Shown: piece after piece, positions 44,012-53,035 of the stretch
How positions within the stretch are numbered: position 1 is the first letter of the stretch
How the letters are laid out: every line of letters starts with the position of its first letter
Assembly (NCBI GenBank): GCA_965613685.1
Contig: OZ277031.1
Span: 124,001 to 188,000 of the forward strand
Reading direction: 5' to 3'
Length of the DNA stretch: 64,000 bases
DNA from: Methylotenera oryzisoli_B
GTDB lineage: Bacteria; Pseudomonadota; Gammaproteobacteria; Burkholderiales; Methylophilaceae
Position numbers and translations under genes: made by a program
Notes under the pieces: model-generated
Database searches by the model: none
Told to the model about the DNA's origin: nothing
Seen by the model: the letters and a program-made list of their open reading frames with translations, nothing else

Positions 44012-45457
44012 ATGATGATGAAGCGCAAAATTCGCGACAAGATTATAGGCTTATTGCTGCTCTATTTTTTAGTGGCAATGCTGGCCATAAGTGCAACCTT
44101 GACGGCATCTTGGCGCCTGGAAGGGGCTGCCGCCGCGATCAATGAGGCAGGCAGAGAGCGCATGCGCTCTTATCGAATAGCCTATTTGTTGGAGCGGCAA
44201 GTAGCTTCGCCTGAAGCGCAATTGCAGCAAGTGATAGAGCAAGAAATGCGTTCATTTGAATCGGGATTACTTGAATTGTCCCAAGGCAATCCGCAACGCC
44301 CATTGTTTTTACCTAAAGAGCCTGAAGTGCGCTCTAGAATGGCTCATTTAACTCGTTCTTGGCAAAGTAACATCAAGCCACAAATTACAAAAATTCTTGG
44401 CAGTCGCAGGCAAGTGGAACAGCAAGTTGCCCTGCAAAGTTACCGGCCTATGCTGGAAAATTATGTTGCTAGCATTAATAATTTAGTCAGCTTGCTTGAG
44501 CGCAGCAATGCAAAATCCACCTTGTATTTACGTAGCTTACAGGTCGTTTTAATGTTGTTAGCGTTGGCAGGTACGATATTGATGGTTTACCTTTTTATGC
44601 GTATGGTGGTGCGTCCAGTCACCCAGTTGCGTGAGGGGATGCAGAGGATGACTGGCGCAGATTTTGCGGTGCGGTTGCCAGTCGATAGTCAAGATGAGTT
44701 GGGTGAATTGGCCCTCGGCTTTAACCGCATGGCCGATGAGTTGCAAGATCTGTATGCCACCTTGGAACAACGCGTTGAAGATAAAACCCGTAGCATAGAG
44801 GCTAAAAATCGTGAATTGGCTACCTTGGATAAGGAAATGGCGATTTCGGAACAACGTAATTTGTTGGCGCAGGAGTTGCACGATAGCATTGCCCAGTCAT
44901 TGGCTTTTCTCAATATTCAAACACAATTAGTGCAAGAAGATTTTAAACAGGCGCATCATGAAGAAGTTGAGCAAGGTTTAGTTAAAATTCGTGAAGGCGT
45001 ACAGGAAAGTTACGACCACGTGCGTGAATTGTTATTGCATTTTCGTAGCCGTTTTAGCGGGACGGATTTGTTAACAGCCATAGGAATGGCTTTGGAAAAG
45101 GTGACTGAGCAAACCGGGATTAAGACCAGTTTAAATGCCATCGGACAGATGCCGCTGCTGCAAGCTGAGCAAGTGACGCAGCTCATGCACATCGTGCAAG
45201 AAGCACTTTCTAATGTGCGCAAGCACGCCCACGCCAGTTTAATTGATGTGGAAATAACCTGGGCTTCGGCATTTGAAATTCATATACGGGACAATGGGGT
45301 CGGCTTTGACGTGCAGCAAGATCCAGGTGAGGCGCACGTCGGCCTACGTATTATGCACGAACGTGCACAGCGTATCGGCGCACTACTGATTGTTAAGGCC
45401 ACTGTTAATGGCACGCATATTTGCCTCATACTGCCGAAGTCATTAACCGGAAACTAA
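44012..45457 (+). CDS. narX: Nitrate/nitrite sensor histidine kinase
   Basis: A 481-residue membrane kinase. The first membrane segment is at about 11-31, followed by the nitrate-binding P-box INEAGRERMRSYR (43-55), a periplasmic helical region and a second membrane segment at about 175-197. A HAMP domain (198-250) and a HisKA_3 box AQELHDSIAQSLAFL with phospho-acceptor His290 come next, then a HATPase part with VQEALSNVRKHA. The P-box identifies nitrate or nitrite as the signal. Unlike Escherichia coli NarX there is no cysteine cluster in the central linker. The NarL gene follows after four bases. Confidence 0.93.
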   Translation: MMMKRKIRDKIIGLLLLYFLVAMLAISATLTASWRLEGAAAAINEAGRERMRSYRIAYLLERQVASPEAQLQQVIEQEMRSFESGLLELSQGNPQRPLFLPKEPEVRSRMAHLTRSWQSNIKPQITKILGSRRQVEQQVALQSYRPMLENYVASINNLVSLLERSNAKSTLYLRSLQVVLMLLALAGTILMVYLFMRMVVRPVTQLREGMQRMTGADFAVRLPVDSQDELGELALGFNRMADELQDLYATLEQRVEDKTRSIEAKNRELATLDKEMAISEQRNLLAQELHDSIAQSLAFLNIQTQLVQEDFKQAHHEEVEQGLVKIREGVQESYDHVRELLLHFRSRFSGTDLLTAIGMALEKVTEQTGIKTSLNAIGQMPLLQAEQVTQLMHIVQEALSNVRKHAHASLIDVEITWASAFEIHIRDNGVGFDVQQDPGEAHVGLRIMHERAQRIGALLIVKATVNGTHICLILPKSLTGN

Positions 45458-45461
45458 GCTT

Positions 45462-46124
45462 ATGCATGAGACCCGCGTTTTAATTATTGATGATCACACC
45501 TTATTTCGCAGTGGCATTAAATTGTTACTTGAGCGCCAAGCTGGATTTGCTGTGGTGGGCGAGGCAGGTAACGCTTTAGATGGAGTTAAGCGCGCAAAAA
45601 AACTCAAGCCAGATGTCATTTTGTTGGACTTGCATATGCCGGATACGAGCGGTTTGCAAGTGATCGCTTTGTTGCGTGAAGAAGCCCCCTTGGCGCAAAT
45701 TATTATGCTGACCGTGTCAGAAGACGCGGAAGATTTGTTGGAAGCACTGCGTGCTGGCGCTCGGGGCTACTTGCTAAAAAACATAGAGACCGATTTTTTA
45801 CTAGATGCCATAGCTCGGGCGGCTAAGGCTGAATCGGTTATGTCGCCAGTCATGGCAAATAAGCTGGCCGATGCCATACGCGCACCCGCTAAGGAAATAG
45901 GCCATATTGATTCTGGCATAGAAAGACTAACTGTACGTGAACGTGAAGTCATCATTATGTTGGCGCGTGGTGCTAGCAATAAAGAGATTGCCCGTAGTCT
46001 TGATTTAGTCGAGTCCACCGTCAAGATACACGTGCAAGGCATACTGCGAAAACTTAATTTATCTAGCCGCGTTCAGGCTGCGGTATTGGCCGTTGAGCGT
46101 GGTTTAGTTAGCAATCAGCCCTAA
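45462..46124 (+). CDS. narL: Nitrate/nitrite response regulator
   Basis: A 220-residue NarL/FixJ-type regulator with a receiver domain (Asp10 and Asp11, phospho-acceptor Asp56 in LLDLHMPD, Lys109-type LLKN segment). A C-terminal LuxR-type helix-turn-helix follows: LTVREREVIIMLARG, NKEIARSLDLVESTVKIHV. Coupled to narX four bases upstream, it should bind TACYYMT heptamers, two of which occur in front of nnrS, and so control the island in response to nitrate. Confidence 0.93.
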   Translation: MHETRVLIIDDHTLFRSGIKLLLERQAGFAVVGEAGNALDGVKRAKKLKPDVILLDLHMPDTSGLQVIALLREEAPLAQIIMLTVSEDAEDLLEALRAGARGYLLKNIETDFLLDAIARAAKAESVMSPVMANKLADAIRAPAKEIGHIDSGIERLTVREREVIIMLARGASNKEIARSLDLVESTVKIHVQGILRKLNLSSRVQAAVLAVERGLVSNQP

Positions 46125-46147
46125 TGCAGCCCTTGTGTTACCTACCC

Positions 46148-46184
46148 AAAAGAACTAGTTAATATAAAAATAACTAGTTCTTTT
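46148..46184. terminator. Terminator-like inverted repeat after narL
   Basis: AAAAGAACTAGTTA (46148-46161) and its exact complement (46171-46184) form a 14-bp stem with a short T-run on the right. It ends the nnrS-narXL transcript ahead of the separate narK promoter. A partial heptamer-like TACCCA touches its left edge. Confidence 0.75.
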
Positions 46185-46219
46185 GCTTCATCTGTGCACT
46201 CCTTTTGATTGAAGTGAAT

Positions 46220-46260
46220 TTGACGTAAGTCAATCGGGCAAATACCCCGTCTCGTAAAAT
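46220..46260 (+). promoter_or_regulatory. FNR/DNR-type class II promoter of narK1
   Basis: TTGACGTAAGTCAA (46220-46233) is a perfect palindrome of the FNR/CRP-family type (TTGAC-N4-GTCAA). A -10 hexamer TAAAAT (46255-46260) sets a start near 46268, so the box is centred at about -41.5, exactly as in the nnrS promoter. The outer C/G in place of T/A leaves open which FNR-family protein binds. It should drive narK1-narK2-narGHJI. Confidence 0.72.
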
Positions 46261-46290
46261 CTCCCCTGTACTTAAAAGAAGTTAAAGGGG

Positions 46291-47565
46291 ATGAAAATGG
46301 CATCACAACAATATAAAGCTTGGTCGGTAGTGGGCATGAGCACCTTGTCTTTTACCGTGTGTTTTATGATTTGGATGATGTTTGCCGTAATCGGTATTCC
46401 GATCAAGGCTATGTTAAGCCTGAATGAAACGCAGTTTGGTATTCTGATTGCCATGCCGGTGCTCACCGGCTCTTTGATACGATTGCCTTTAGGTATGTGG
46501 ACAGACCGCTTTGGTGGGCGGGTAGTGTTCTTCAGCTTGATGTTGTCGACCGTGCTGCCTATTTATCTCATTTCCAAATGCACGGAATATTGGCAATTCC
46601 TCATTACCGGTCTATTTGTTGGCATTGCCGGTGGTTCCTTTACGGTAGGCATAGCCTATTGTGCACGTTGGTTTCCCAAGAATAAGCAAGGACTGGCCAT
46701 GGGTATTTTTGGCGCAGGCAATACTGGTGCTGCCGTCACTAAGTTGGTTGCACCCATGATAGTCGTTGCCTACGGGTGGACTATGGTGCCGCAAGTTTAT
46801 GCCGTTTTGATGTTGCTAACCGCCTTCTTGTTTTGGTTTTTTAGCTACACCGATGCTACGCATAAATCCAGCACCACCGTCACCATGCGTGAGCAGTTGG
46901 CGGTATTAAAAGACCCTAAAGTATGGAAGTACAGTCAGTACTATTCCATTGTGTTTGGGGGCTACGTAGCCTTGGCGCTGTGGATGACCAAGTACTACAT
47001 CACGGAGTACGGATTCGATCTGAAATCGGCCGCTTTGATGGCCGCTGCCTTTAGTATACCGGGCGGCATATTGCGCGCGGTTGGAGGGTATTTCTCGGAT
47101 AAATTCGGCGCTCACACCATTACCTGGTGGGTATTGTGGGTGTCATTGGTTTGTTTATTCTTTCTTTCCTACCCGCAAACCGACATATCCATTCTCACTG
47201 TCAATGGACCGCAAACATTTCATGTGGGACTAGACGCCACACTCTTCACCATCATCATGTTCACCATGGGCATTGCTTTTGCCATAGGTAAAGCCTCGGT
47301 ATTTAAGTACATATCCGACGATTACCCACAAAACATAGGCGTGGTGTCGGGTGTGGTGGGCTTGGCTGGGGGCATGGGCGGCTTTTTGATGCCTATTATG
47401 TTTGGCGGCCTGGTTGATCTGACTGGCGTCCGTTCGTCGGCTTTTATGTTGATGTTCGGCATCGTGTGGGTCTCGCTCATCTGGATGTATTGGACAGAAG
47501 TGCGGCCAGTCAAAATCGGTAGGCATCATGAGCGTCAAGCAAAAAAACAAATGGTACCCATTTAA
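46291..47565 (+). CDS. narK1: Nitrate transporter, NarK1 type
   Basis: A 424-residue MFS transporter with 12 membrane segments. The first loop motif GMWTDRFGGR and the two nitrate-signature stretches (GNTGAAVTKLVAPM and GLAGGMGGFLMPIMFG) are readable. It resembles the type I group thought to import nitrate with protons. It starts the narK-narGHJI transcript under an FNR-type promoter. The next gene encodes the type II paralogue, so both uptake and exchange are covered. Confidence 0.92.
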   Translation: MKMASQQYKAWSVVGMSTLSFTVCFMIWMMFAVIGIPIKAMLSLNETQFGILIAMPVLTGSLIRLPLGMWTDRFGGRVVFFSLMLSTVLPIYLISKCTEYWQFLITGLFVGIAGGSFTVGIAYCARWFPKNKQGLAMGIFGAGNTGAAVTKLVAPMIVVAYGWTMVPQVYAVLMLLTAFLFWFFSYTDATHKSSTTVTMREQLAVLKDPKVWKYSQYYSIVFGGYVALALWMTKYYITEYGFDLKSAALMAAAFSIPGGILRAVGGYFSDKFGAHTITWWVLWVSLVCLFFLSYPQTDISILTVNGPQTFHVGLDATLFTIIMFTMGIAFAIGKASVFKYISDDYPQNIGVVSGVVGLAGGMGGFLMPIMFGGLVDLTGVRSSAFMLMFGIVWVSLIWMYWTEVRPVKIGRHHERQAKKQMVPI

Positions 47566-47575
47566 GGAGAGCAAT

Positions 47576-49186
47576 ATGGCCACGAATATTGAATCATGGA
47601 ACGTTGAAGACAAGCAATTTTGGGAGTCCACAGGTAAAAAAACTGCCTACCGCAATCTGTGGATTTCTGTCCCAGCCTTGCTTTGCGGTTTTGCCGTGTG
47701 GTTGATGTGGGGAATCATCGCCGTGCAAATGAGTAATTTGGGCTTTCCGTTTAGTAAAGATGAATTGTTTACACTAACGGCTATTTCTGGTTTGGCTGGG
47801 GCCACCATGCGTATTCCCGCCTCATTCTTTATTCGTTTGGCCGGCGGTCGCAATACCATATTCTTAACGACCGCCATGTTGTTAAGTCCGGCAATAGGCA
47901 CGGGCATCGTCTTACAACACCCAGAGTGGCCGTTGTGGTCATTCCAGTTAATGGCCCTTTGGTCCGGTGTTGGGGGTGGCAATTTTGCCAGCTCCATGAG
48001 TAACATCAACACATTTTTCCCCAAACGTTTGCAAGGTACGGCCTTGGGATTAAATGCTGGTTTGGGTAATTTTGGCGTGACCACCATGCAAATTCTCATT
48101 CCATTGGTCATGACGGTAGGGGTATTTGGTGCATTGGGGGGGGATGCCACGGTGTTGGTCAAGGACAGCGGCTGGATTTTTGGAAAGATTCCTGCAGGCA
48201 CCCCTACTTTTATTCAAAACGCCGGTTTTGCTTGGGTGTTTCTGTTATTGCCTTTAGCGCTATTTTGTTATTTCGGCATGAATAATTTGTTGCCCATTTC
48301 GGCCGATGCACGCAACACATTGCTGTCTTTTTTGAAAGTAACCTGGTTGTACACGCTGGCATTCTTGCCGGCAATAGTTGGTTTGTATTTGTATTTACCG
48401 GCTCCTACAGGTCTGGGCATACTCAATATGTGGCTGGCCATGCCATTAATTATTAGCAGTACCTTATTAGTGATGAAATTGGCTGCTTTTGGCACCATGA
48501 AGGACAACATTGCCAAGCAGTTTGCTATTTTTAATAACAAACATACTTGGTCCATGACGGCATTGTATTTAGTGACGTTTGGATCCTTCATCGGCTTTTC
48601 CATGGCATTGCCATTGTCTATTACGGTTATTTTTGGCGATAAACACCTGTTTGATGCCGCCAACGGTATTTGGACCCATGTTAAGAATCCCAATGCCCCC
48701 TCAGCGCTCACTTATGCTTGGATAGGCCCTTTTGTTGGCGCACTCATTCGACCTTTGGGTGGTTGGGTTTCCGATAAGGTGGGCGGCTCCATCGTGACCC
48801 AAGTGATTTCTGCGGTAATGGTGTTGGCCTCCATCTATGCAGGTTACATCATGATGCAGGCCTACCACTCGCCTACACCAGAAATTTACTTTCAGGCCTT
48901 CCTGCTGACGTTTGTCGTGTTGTTTGCAGCGACAGGCATGGGTAATGGCTCGACCTTTAGAACCGTAGGCGTGATTTTTGACCGCGTGCAAGCTGGTCCG
49001 GTGTTGGGTTGGACTTCTGCTGTGGCGGCATACGGCTCATTCATTGCCCCAGAAGTAATTAAAGGGCAAATCAAGGCCGGCACCCCAGAAATGGCCATGT
49101 ATGGTTTCGCTGTGTTTTATGCGCTGTGCTTACTACTAAATTGGTGGTTTTACTTACGGGCCAATTCGGAAATAAAAAATCCTTAA
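47576..49186 (+). CDS. narK2: Nitrate/nitrite transporter, NarK2 type
   Basis: A 536-residue MFS protein of the type II NarK group, regarded as a nitrate/nitrite exchanger. The start is placed at the ATG at 47576 with an AAGGAGA ribosome site; an upstream in-frame ATG overlaps the end of narK1. The signature GGGNFASSMSNINTFFP with GLNAGLGNFGVTTMQ and the later GFGS/TFRTVG-like GNGSTFRTVGVIF are present. Two insertions make it longer than Escherichia coli NarK. A G8 run lies in the coding sequence at 48136-48143. Confidence 0.92.
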   Translation: MATNIESWNVEDKQFWESTGKKTAYRNLWISVPALLCGFAVWLMWGIIAVQMSNLGFPFSKDELFTLTAISGLAGATMRIPASFFIRLAGGRNTIFLTTAMLLSPAIGTGIVLQHPEWPLWSFQLMALWSGVGGGNFASSMSNINTFFPKRLQGTALGLNAGLGNFGVTTMQILIPLVMTVGVFGALGGDATVLVKDSGWIFGKIPAGTPTFIQNAGFAWVFLLLPLALFCYFGMNNLLPISADARNTLLSFLKVTWLYTLAFLPAIVGLYLYLPAPTGLGILNMWLAMPLIISSTLLVMKLAAFGTMKDNIAKQFAIFNNKHTWSMTALYLVTFGSFIGFSMALPLSITVIFGDKHLFDAANGIWTHVKNPNAPSALTYAWIGPFVGALIRPLGGWVSDKVGGSIVTQVISAVMVLASIYAGYIMMQAYHSPTPEIYFQAFLLTFVVLFAATGMGNGSTFRTVGVIFDRVQAGPVLGWTSAVAAYGSFIAPEVIKGQIKAGTPEMAMYGFAVFYALCLLLNWWFYLRANSEIKNP

Positions 49187-49198
49187 TGAACGGCAGTG

Positions 49199-49219
49199 AG
49201 CAGGCTGAGTTGGCCTGCT
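49199..49219 (+). other. Hairpin between narK2 and narG
   Basis: AGCAGGC (49199-49205) pairs with GCCTGCT (49213-49219) around a 7-base loop, without a T-run. It lies in the 79-base gap upstream of narG and may act as an mRNA processing or stability element that separates transporter and enzyme messages. Confidence 0.4.
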
Positions 49220-49265
49220 TATGAATGAATAATGATTGCCGCATCGCGGCTGATGGGAGAGAAAC

Positions 49266-52200
49266 ATGAGTCACTTTTTAGATAGACTAAGATTTTTTGA
49301 TAAGGTCAAAGCCACTTTTTCTAATGAACACGGCATAGTAACGAATGAAGACAGGCAGTGGGAACAGGCTTATCGTCATCGTTGGCAGCACGATAAGGTG
49401 GTGCGCTCAACGCATGGGGTAAATTGCACCGGTGGTTGTTCGTGGAAAATTTTTGTTAAAAATGGCTTGGTTTCTTTTGAGATGCAGCAGACCGATTACC
49501 CCCGTACCAGGGACGATTTGCCTGACCATGAACCTCGTGGCTGTCAGCGCGGCGCATCCTTTTCTTGGTATTTATACAGTCCGCATCGCATCAAACACCC
49601 ATTAATACGCGGACGTTTACTGGATCTATATCGCTTAGAGCGCATGGCCGGTAAAGACCCAGTCGAGGCATGGGCAGCCATTCAAGCGGATGCGGCTAAA
49701 CGTAAAGCTTATACAGCGGTGCGCGGCTTAGGTGGATTTGTCCGCACCTCATGGGATGAGGTGAATGAAATTATCGCCGCTGCCAATGTGTATACCATTA
49801 AAAAATGGGGCCCAGACCGCATTTTTGGTTTTTCTCCTATTCCTGCGATGTCTATGATTTCTTACGCCGCAGGCTCCCGATTCCTTTCCCTTATCGGTGC
49901 GGCCTGCGGATCTTTTTATGATTGGTATTGCGACTTGCCGGCCGCCAGTCCGCAGACCTGGGGTGAGCAGACCGACGTGCCGGAAGCGGCCGATTGGTAT
50001 AACTCAACCTACATCATTATCACCGGCGCTAACCTGCCGATGACACGCACGCCCGATGCGCATTTTGCCTCCGAAGTCCGATATAAAGGCGCAAAAATAG
50101 TGGCCATGGCACCCGATTATGCCGAGTTCTGTAAGTTCTCTGATTTATGGATGCCAATTAAACAAGGCACCGATTCTGCCGCTTTCTTGGCTATGGGTCA
50201 CGTGGCATTGAAAGAGTTTTACATCAATGCTCAGGATGATTATTTCCAAGAATACGCTCGTAAATACACCGATTTACCTATGCAAGTGATGCTGCGTAAA
50301 CAAGGCGATGCCTACGTATCGGATCGTTTTTTGCGCGCCTCGGATTTTGATGGGGCTTTGGGTGAAAGCAATAACCCCGAATGGAAGACCATCGTATTTG
50401 ATCGCAAAACCTGTGCTTTTGCCGCACCCAATGGCAGCATAGGGTTTCGCTGGGGCGAAGAGGGTAAATGGAATTTATTAGAGCAAGCCGCTAACCACCA
50501 AATTGCTGCAGAACTGTCTTGCGTAGACGACAGGGATGACGTGGCCTCCGTTGGTTTTCCACATTTCACTCATGGCGAAGCCGATCTCCTTTACCGCAAT
50601 GTTCCGGTGCGTAATGTGAAATTGGCCAACGGCGACACAGTATTGGTGGCGACCGTGTTTGATTTGCAGGTTGCGCAATACGGCATAGACCGTGGCTTAG
50701 GTGGCGACAATGTGGCCACCAGTTATGCCGATGCCGATGTGGCCTATACCCCGGCTTGGGCAGAAAAAGTCACCGGTGTGAAAGCTGCTGACATCGAGCG
50801 TACTGGCCGTGAGTTTGCTTATAACGCCTCTAAAACCAAAGGTAAATCCATGGTGATTATGGGCGCGGCCATTAACCACTGGTACCACAATGATTTATCT
50901 TATCGCGCCATCATGAATTTGTTGCACATGTGTGGTTGTGTCGGTCAAACCGGAGGCGGTTGGGCGCATTACGTGGGTCAAGAAAAACTCAGGCCACAAG
51001 CCGGTTGGGCGCCGATTGCTTTTGCCTTGGATTGGATGCGCCCACCGCGCCATACCAATTCCACTTCTTATTGGTATTTCCATACCGACCAATGGCGTTA
51101 TGAAACACTGAATGCCGACAGCTTGTTGTCACCAGCGGGTAAGGGTAAGAATAAGGGCAATTCCATTGCCGATTACAACGTCAAAGCCGCGCGTATGGGC
51201 TGGTTGCCTTCCATGCCTAACTTCAATCGCAATCCAATTGAGCTGGCCGAGGAAGCCAAACAAAGCGGCGCGACCGATGAAGCCGGCGTGGCTAAGTACA
51301 TTGCTGGGCAGTTGAAGTCAGGGGCATTGGATGTGGCCTACGCTGATCCCGATAATCCTGTTAATTGGCCGCGCAATTTATTTGTCTGGCGGGCCAATTT
51401 GATAGGCACTTCGGCCAAAGGTCACGAGTACTTTCTTAAACATTTATTGGGTGCGCAAAATGGCGTATTGCAAGAGTCTGGTGCCGGCCGAGCTAATAAA
51501 GAAGTGCAATGGCATGAGGATGCGCCAATCGGCAAATTGGATTTGATGGTGGACATCAATTTCCGTCTCAATTCTACTGGCGCTTATTCCGACATTATTT
51601 TACCAACGGCTACTTGGTACGAAAAAAATGATTTGAATACCACCGACATGCACCCGTTCATACACCCGTTGTCCGAGGCGGTGTCTCCTGGATGGGAATC
51701 GAAATCCGATTGGCAGATATTTAAAACGCTGGCTAAAACTTTTTCTGGCTTAGCCGAAAAGCATCTTGGCACCAAGCAAGAAGTGGTGGCCTTACCCATG
51801 CAACACGATTCAGCGGCCGAATTGGCCCAACCATTTGGTGAAGTTAAAAATTGGAAAGAAGGCGATTGCGAACCGATTCCAGGCAAAACCATGGCCATTA
51901 TCAAAGTGGTAGAGCGGGCTTATGGCGATACTTACCGTAAATTCATCGCCCTAGGGCCATTGATGACCAAGCTAGGTAACAACATCAAGGGCATCGATTG
52001 GAACACCGATCAAGAGTACGAGGAGCTAAAAAAACACAACTCCACGGTCAAGGAGCCGGGCATTTCTTTTGGCATGCCGTCTTTGTCTGAGGACATCGAG
52101 GTGTGCGATTCCGTGATGCGCATGGCACCAGAAACCAATGGTGAAGTCGCGCATAAATCCTGGTCAGCCTTATCTAAGAAAACCGGCATGGATCACCACC

Positions 52201-53015
52201 ATTTGTATGCCGGTCGACATGAAGATAAATTCACCTTTAAAGACATTCAAGCGCAACCACGCAAAATCATAACTGCGCCGACTTGGTCTGGTATTGAGTC
52301 CGAGCATGTGTCTTATACGGCGGGTTACACCAATATCCATGAGCATATTCCGTTCCGCACCTTAACCGGCCGCGCGCATTTTTACCAAGATCACGAGTGG
52401 ATGCTGGATTTTGGCGAAGGCTTTTGTACTTACAAACCCATGGTTGATTTAGGCGAATTAAATGCTTTGCCTAACAGCGTTACCAGCAAACCACACTTGG
52501 CCTTGAATTGGATCACGCCGCATTCTAAATGGGGTATCCACTCTTCCTACCAAGATAATTTACGCATGCTGACTTTGTTCCGCGGTGGACCCTATGTATG
52601 GCTATCTGAAGACGATGCAAAATCGGTAGGCATAGAAGATAACGATTGGGTGGAAGCCGTAAACCATAACGGCGCAACCGTAGCACGGGCGGTGGTTTCG
52701 CAACGCGTGCCACGTGGCATGGCCATGATGTACCACGCGCAGGAGAAGAATGTAAACGTGCCAGGCTCTCCTTCCACCGGTAAACGCGGTGGTATTTTGA
52801 ATTCGGTGACAAGGGTCATCATGAAGCCGACCAATATGATAGGCGGCTACGCACAGCTTTCTTATGGATTCAATTACTACGGTACGGTGGGTTGCCAACG
52901 CGACACCATGGTGGCGCTGCACAAAATAGCCGACAAAGACGTCGATTGGTTGGAACGTCCACTCACCGATGAGCGCGAAGCACAACTTAACCCCGTTGGC
53001 ATTAGCGCCAAGTAA
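49266..53015 (+). CDS. narG: Respiratory nitrate reductase, catalytic alpha subunit
   Basis: The molybdenum-containing subunit that reduces nitrate to nitrite on the cytoplasmic side of the membrane. Its 1249 residues are the normal length. The N-terminal [4Fe-4S] ligands HGVNCTGGC and the later CQRGAS are present. So is the MTRTPDAHF stretch, where the family has its Mo-binding Asp, along with the conserved MLTLFRGGPYVWLS and YHAQEKNVNVPGSP segments. There is no twin-arginine signal peptide, consistent with the membrane-bound cytoplasm-facing type. A GGGAGAG ribosome site precedes the ATG. Confidence 0.98.
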   Translation: MSHFLDRLRFFDKVKATFSNEHGIVTNEDRQWEQAYRHRWQHDKVVRSTHGVNCTGGCSWKIFVKNGLVSFEMQQTDYPRTRDDLPDHEPRGCQRGASFSWYLYSPHRIKHPLIRGRLLDLYRLERMAGKDPVEAWAAIQADAAKRKAYTAVRGLGGFVRTSWDEVNEIIAAANVYTIKKWGPDRIFGFSPIPAMSMISYAAGSRFLSLIGAACGSFYDWYCDLPAASPQTWGEQTDVPEAADWYNSTYIIITGANLPMTRTPDAHFASEVRYKGAKIVAMAPDYAEFCKFSDLWMPIKQGTDSAAFLAMGHVALKEFYINAQDDYFQEYARKYTDLPMQVMLRKQGDAYVSDRFLRASDFDGALGESNNPEWKTIVFDRKTCAFAAPNGSIGFRWGEEGKWNLLEQAANHQIAAELSCVDDRDDVASVGFPHFTHGEADLLYRNVPVRNVKLANGDTVLVATVFDLQVAQYGIDRGLGGDNVATSYADADVAYTPAWAEKVTGVKAADIERTGREFAYNASKTKGKSMVIMGAAINHWYHNDLSYRAIMNLLHMCGCVGQTGGGWAHYVGQEKLRPQAGWAPIAFALDWMRPPRHTNSTSYWYFHTDQWRYETLNADSLLSPAGKGKNKGNSIADYNVKAARMGWLPSMPNFNRNPIELAEEAKQSGATDEAGVAKYIAGQLKSGALDVAYADPDNPVNWPRNLFVWRANLIGTSAKGHEYFLKHLLGAQNGVLQESGAGRANKEVQWHEDAPIGKLDLMVDINFRLNSTGAYSDIILPTATWYEKNDLNTTDMHPFIHPLSEAVSPGWESKSDWQIFKTLAKTFSGLAEKHLGTKQEVVALPMQHDSAAELAQPFGEVKNWKEGDCEPIPGKTMAIIKVVERAYGDTYRKFIALGPLMTKLGNNIKGIDWNTDQEYEELKKHNSTVKEPGISFGMPSLSEDIEVCDSVMRMAPETNGEVAHKSWSALSKKTGMDHHHLYAGRHEDKFTFKDIQAQPRKIITAPTWSGIESEHVSYTAGYTNIHEHIPFRTLTGRAHFYQDHEWMLDFGEGFCTYKPMVDLGELNALPNSVTSKPHLALNWITPHSKWGIHSSYQDNLRMLTLFRGGPYVWLSEDDAKSVGIEDNDWVEAVNHNGATVARAVVSQRVPRGMAMMYHAQEKNVNVPGSPSTGKRGGILNSVTRVIMKPTNMIGGYAQLSYGFNYYGTVGCQRDTMVALHKIADKDVDWLERPLTDEREAQLNPVGISAK

Positions 53016-53035
53016 AAGGACATCAGGAGATTATT

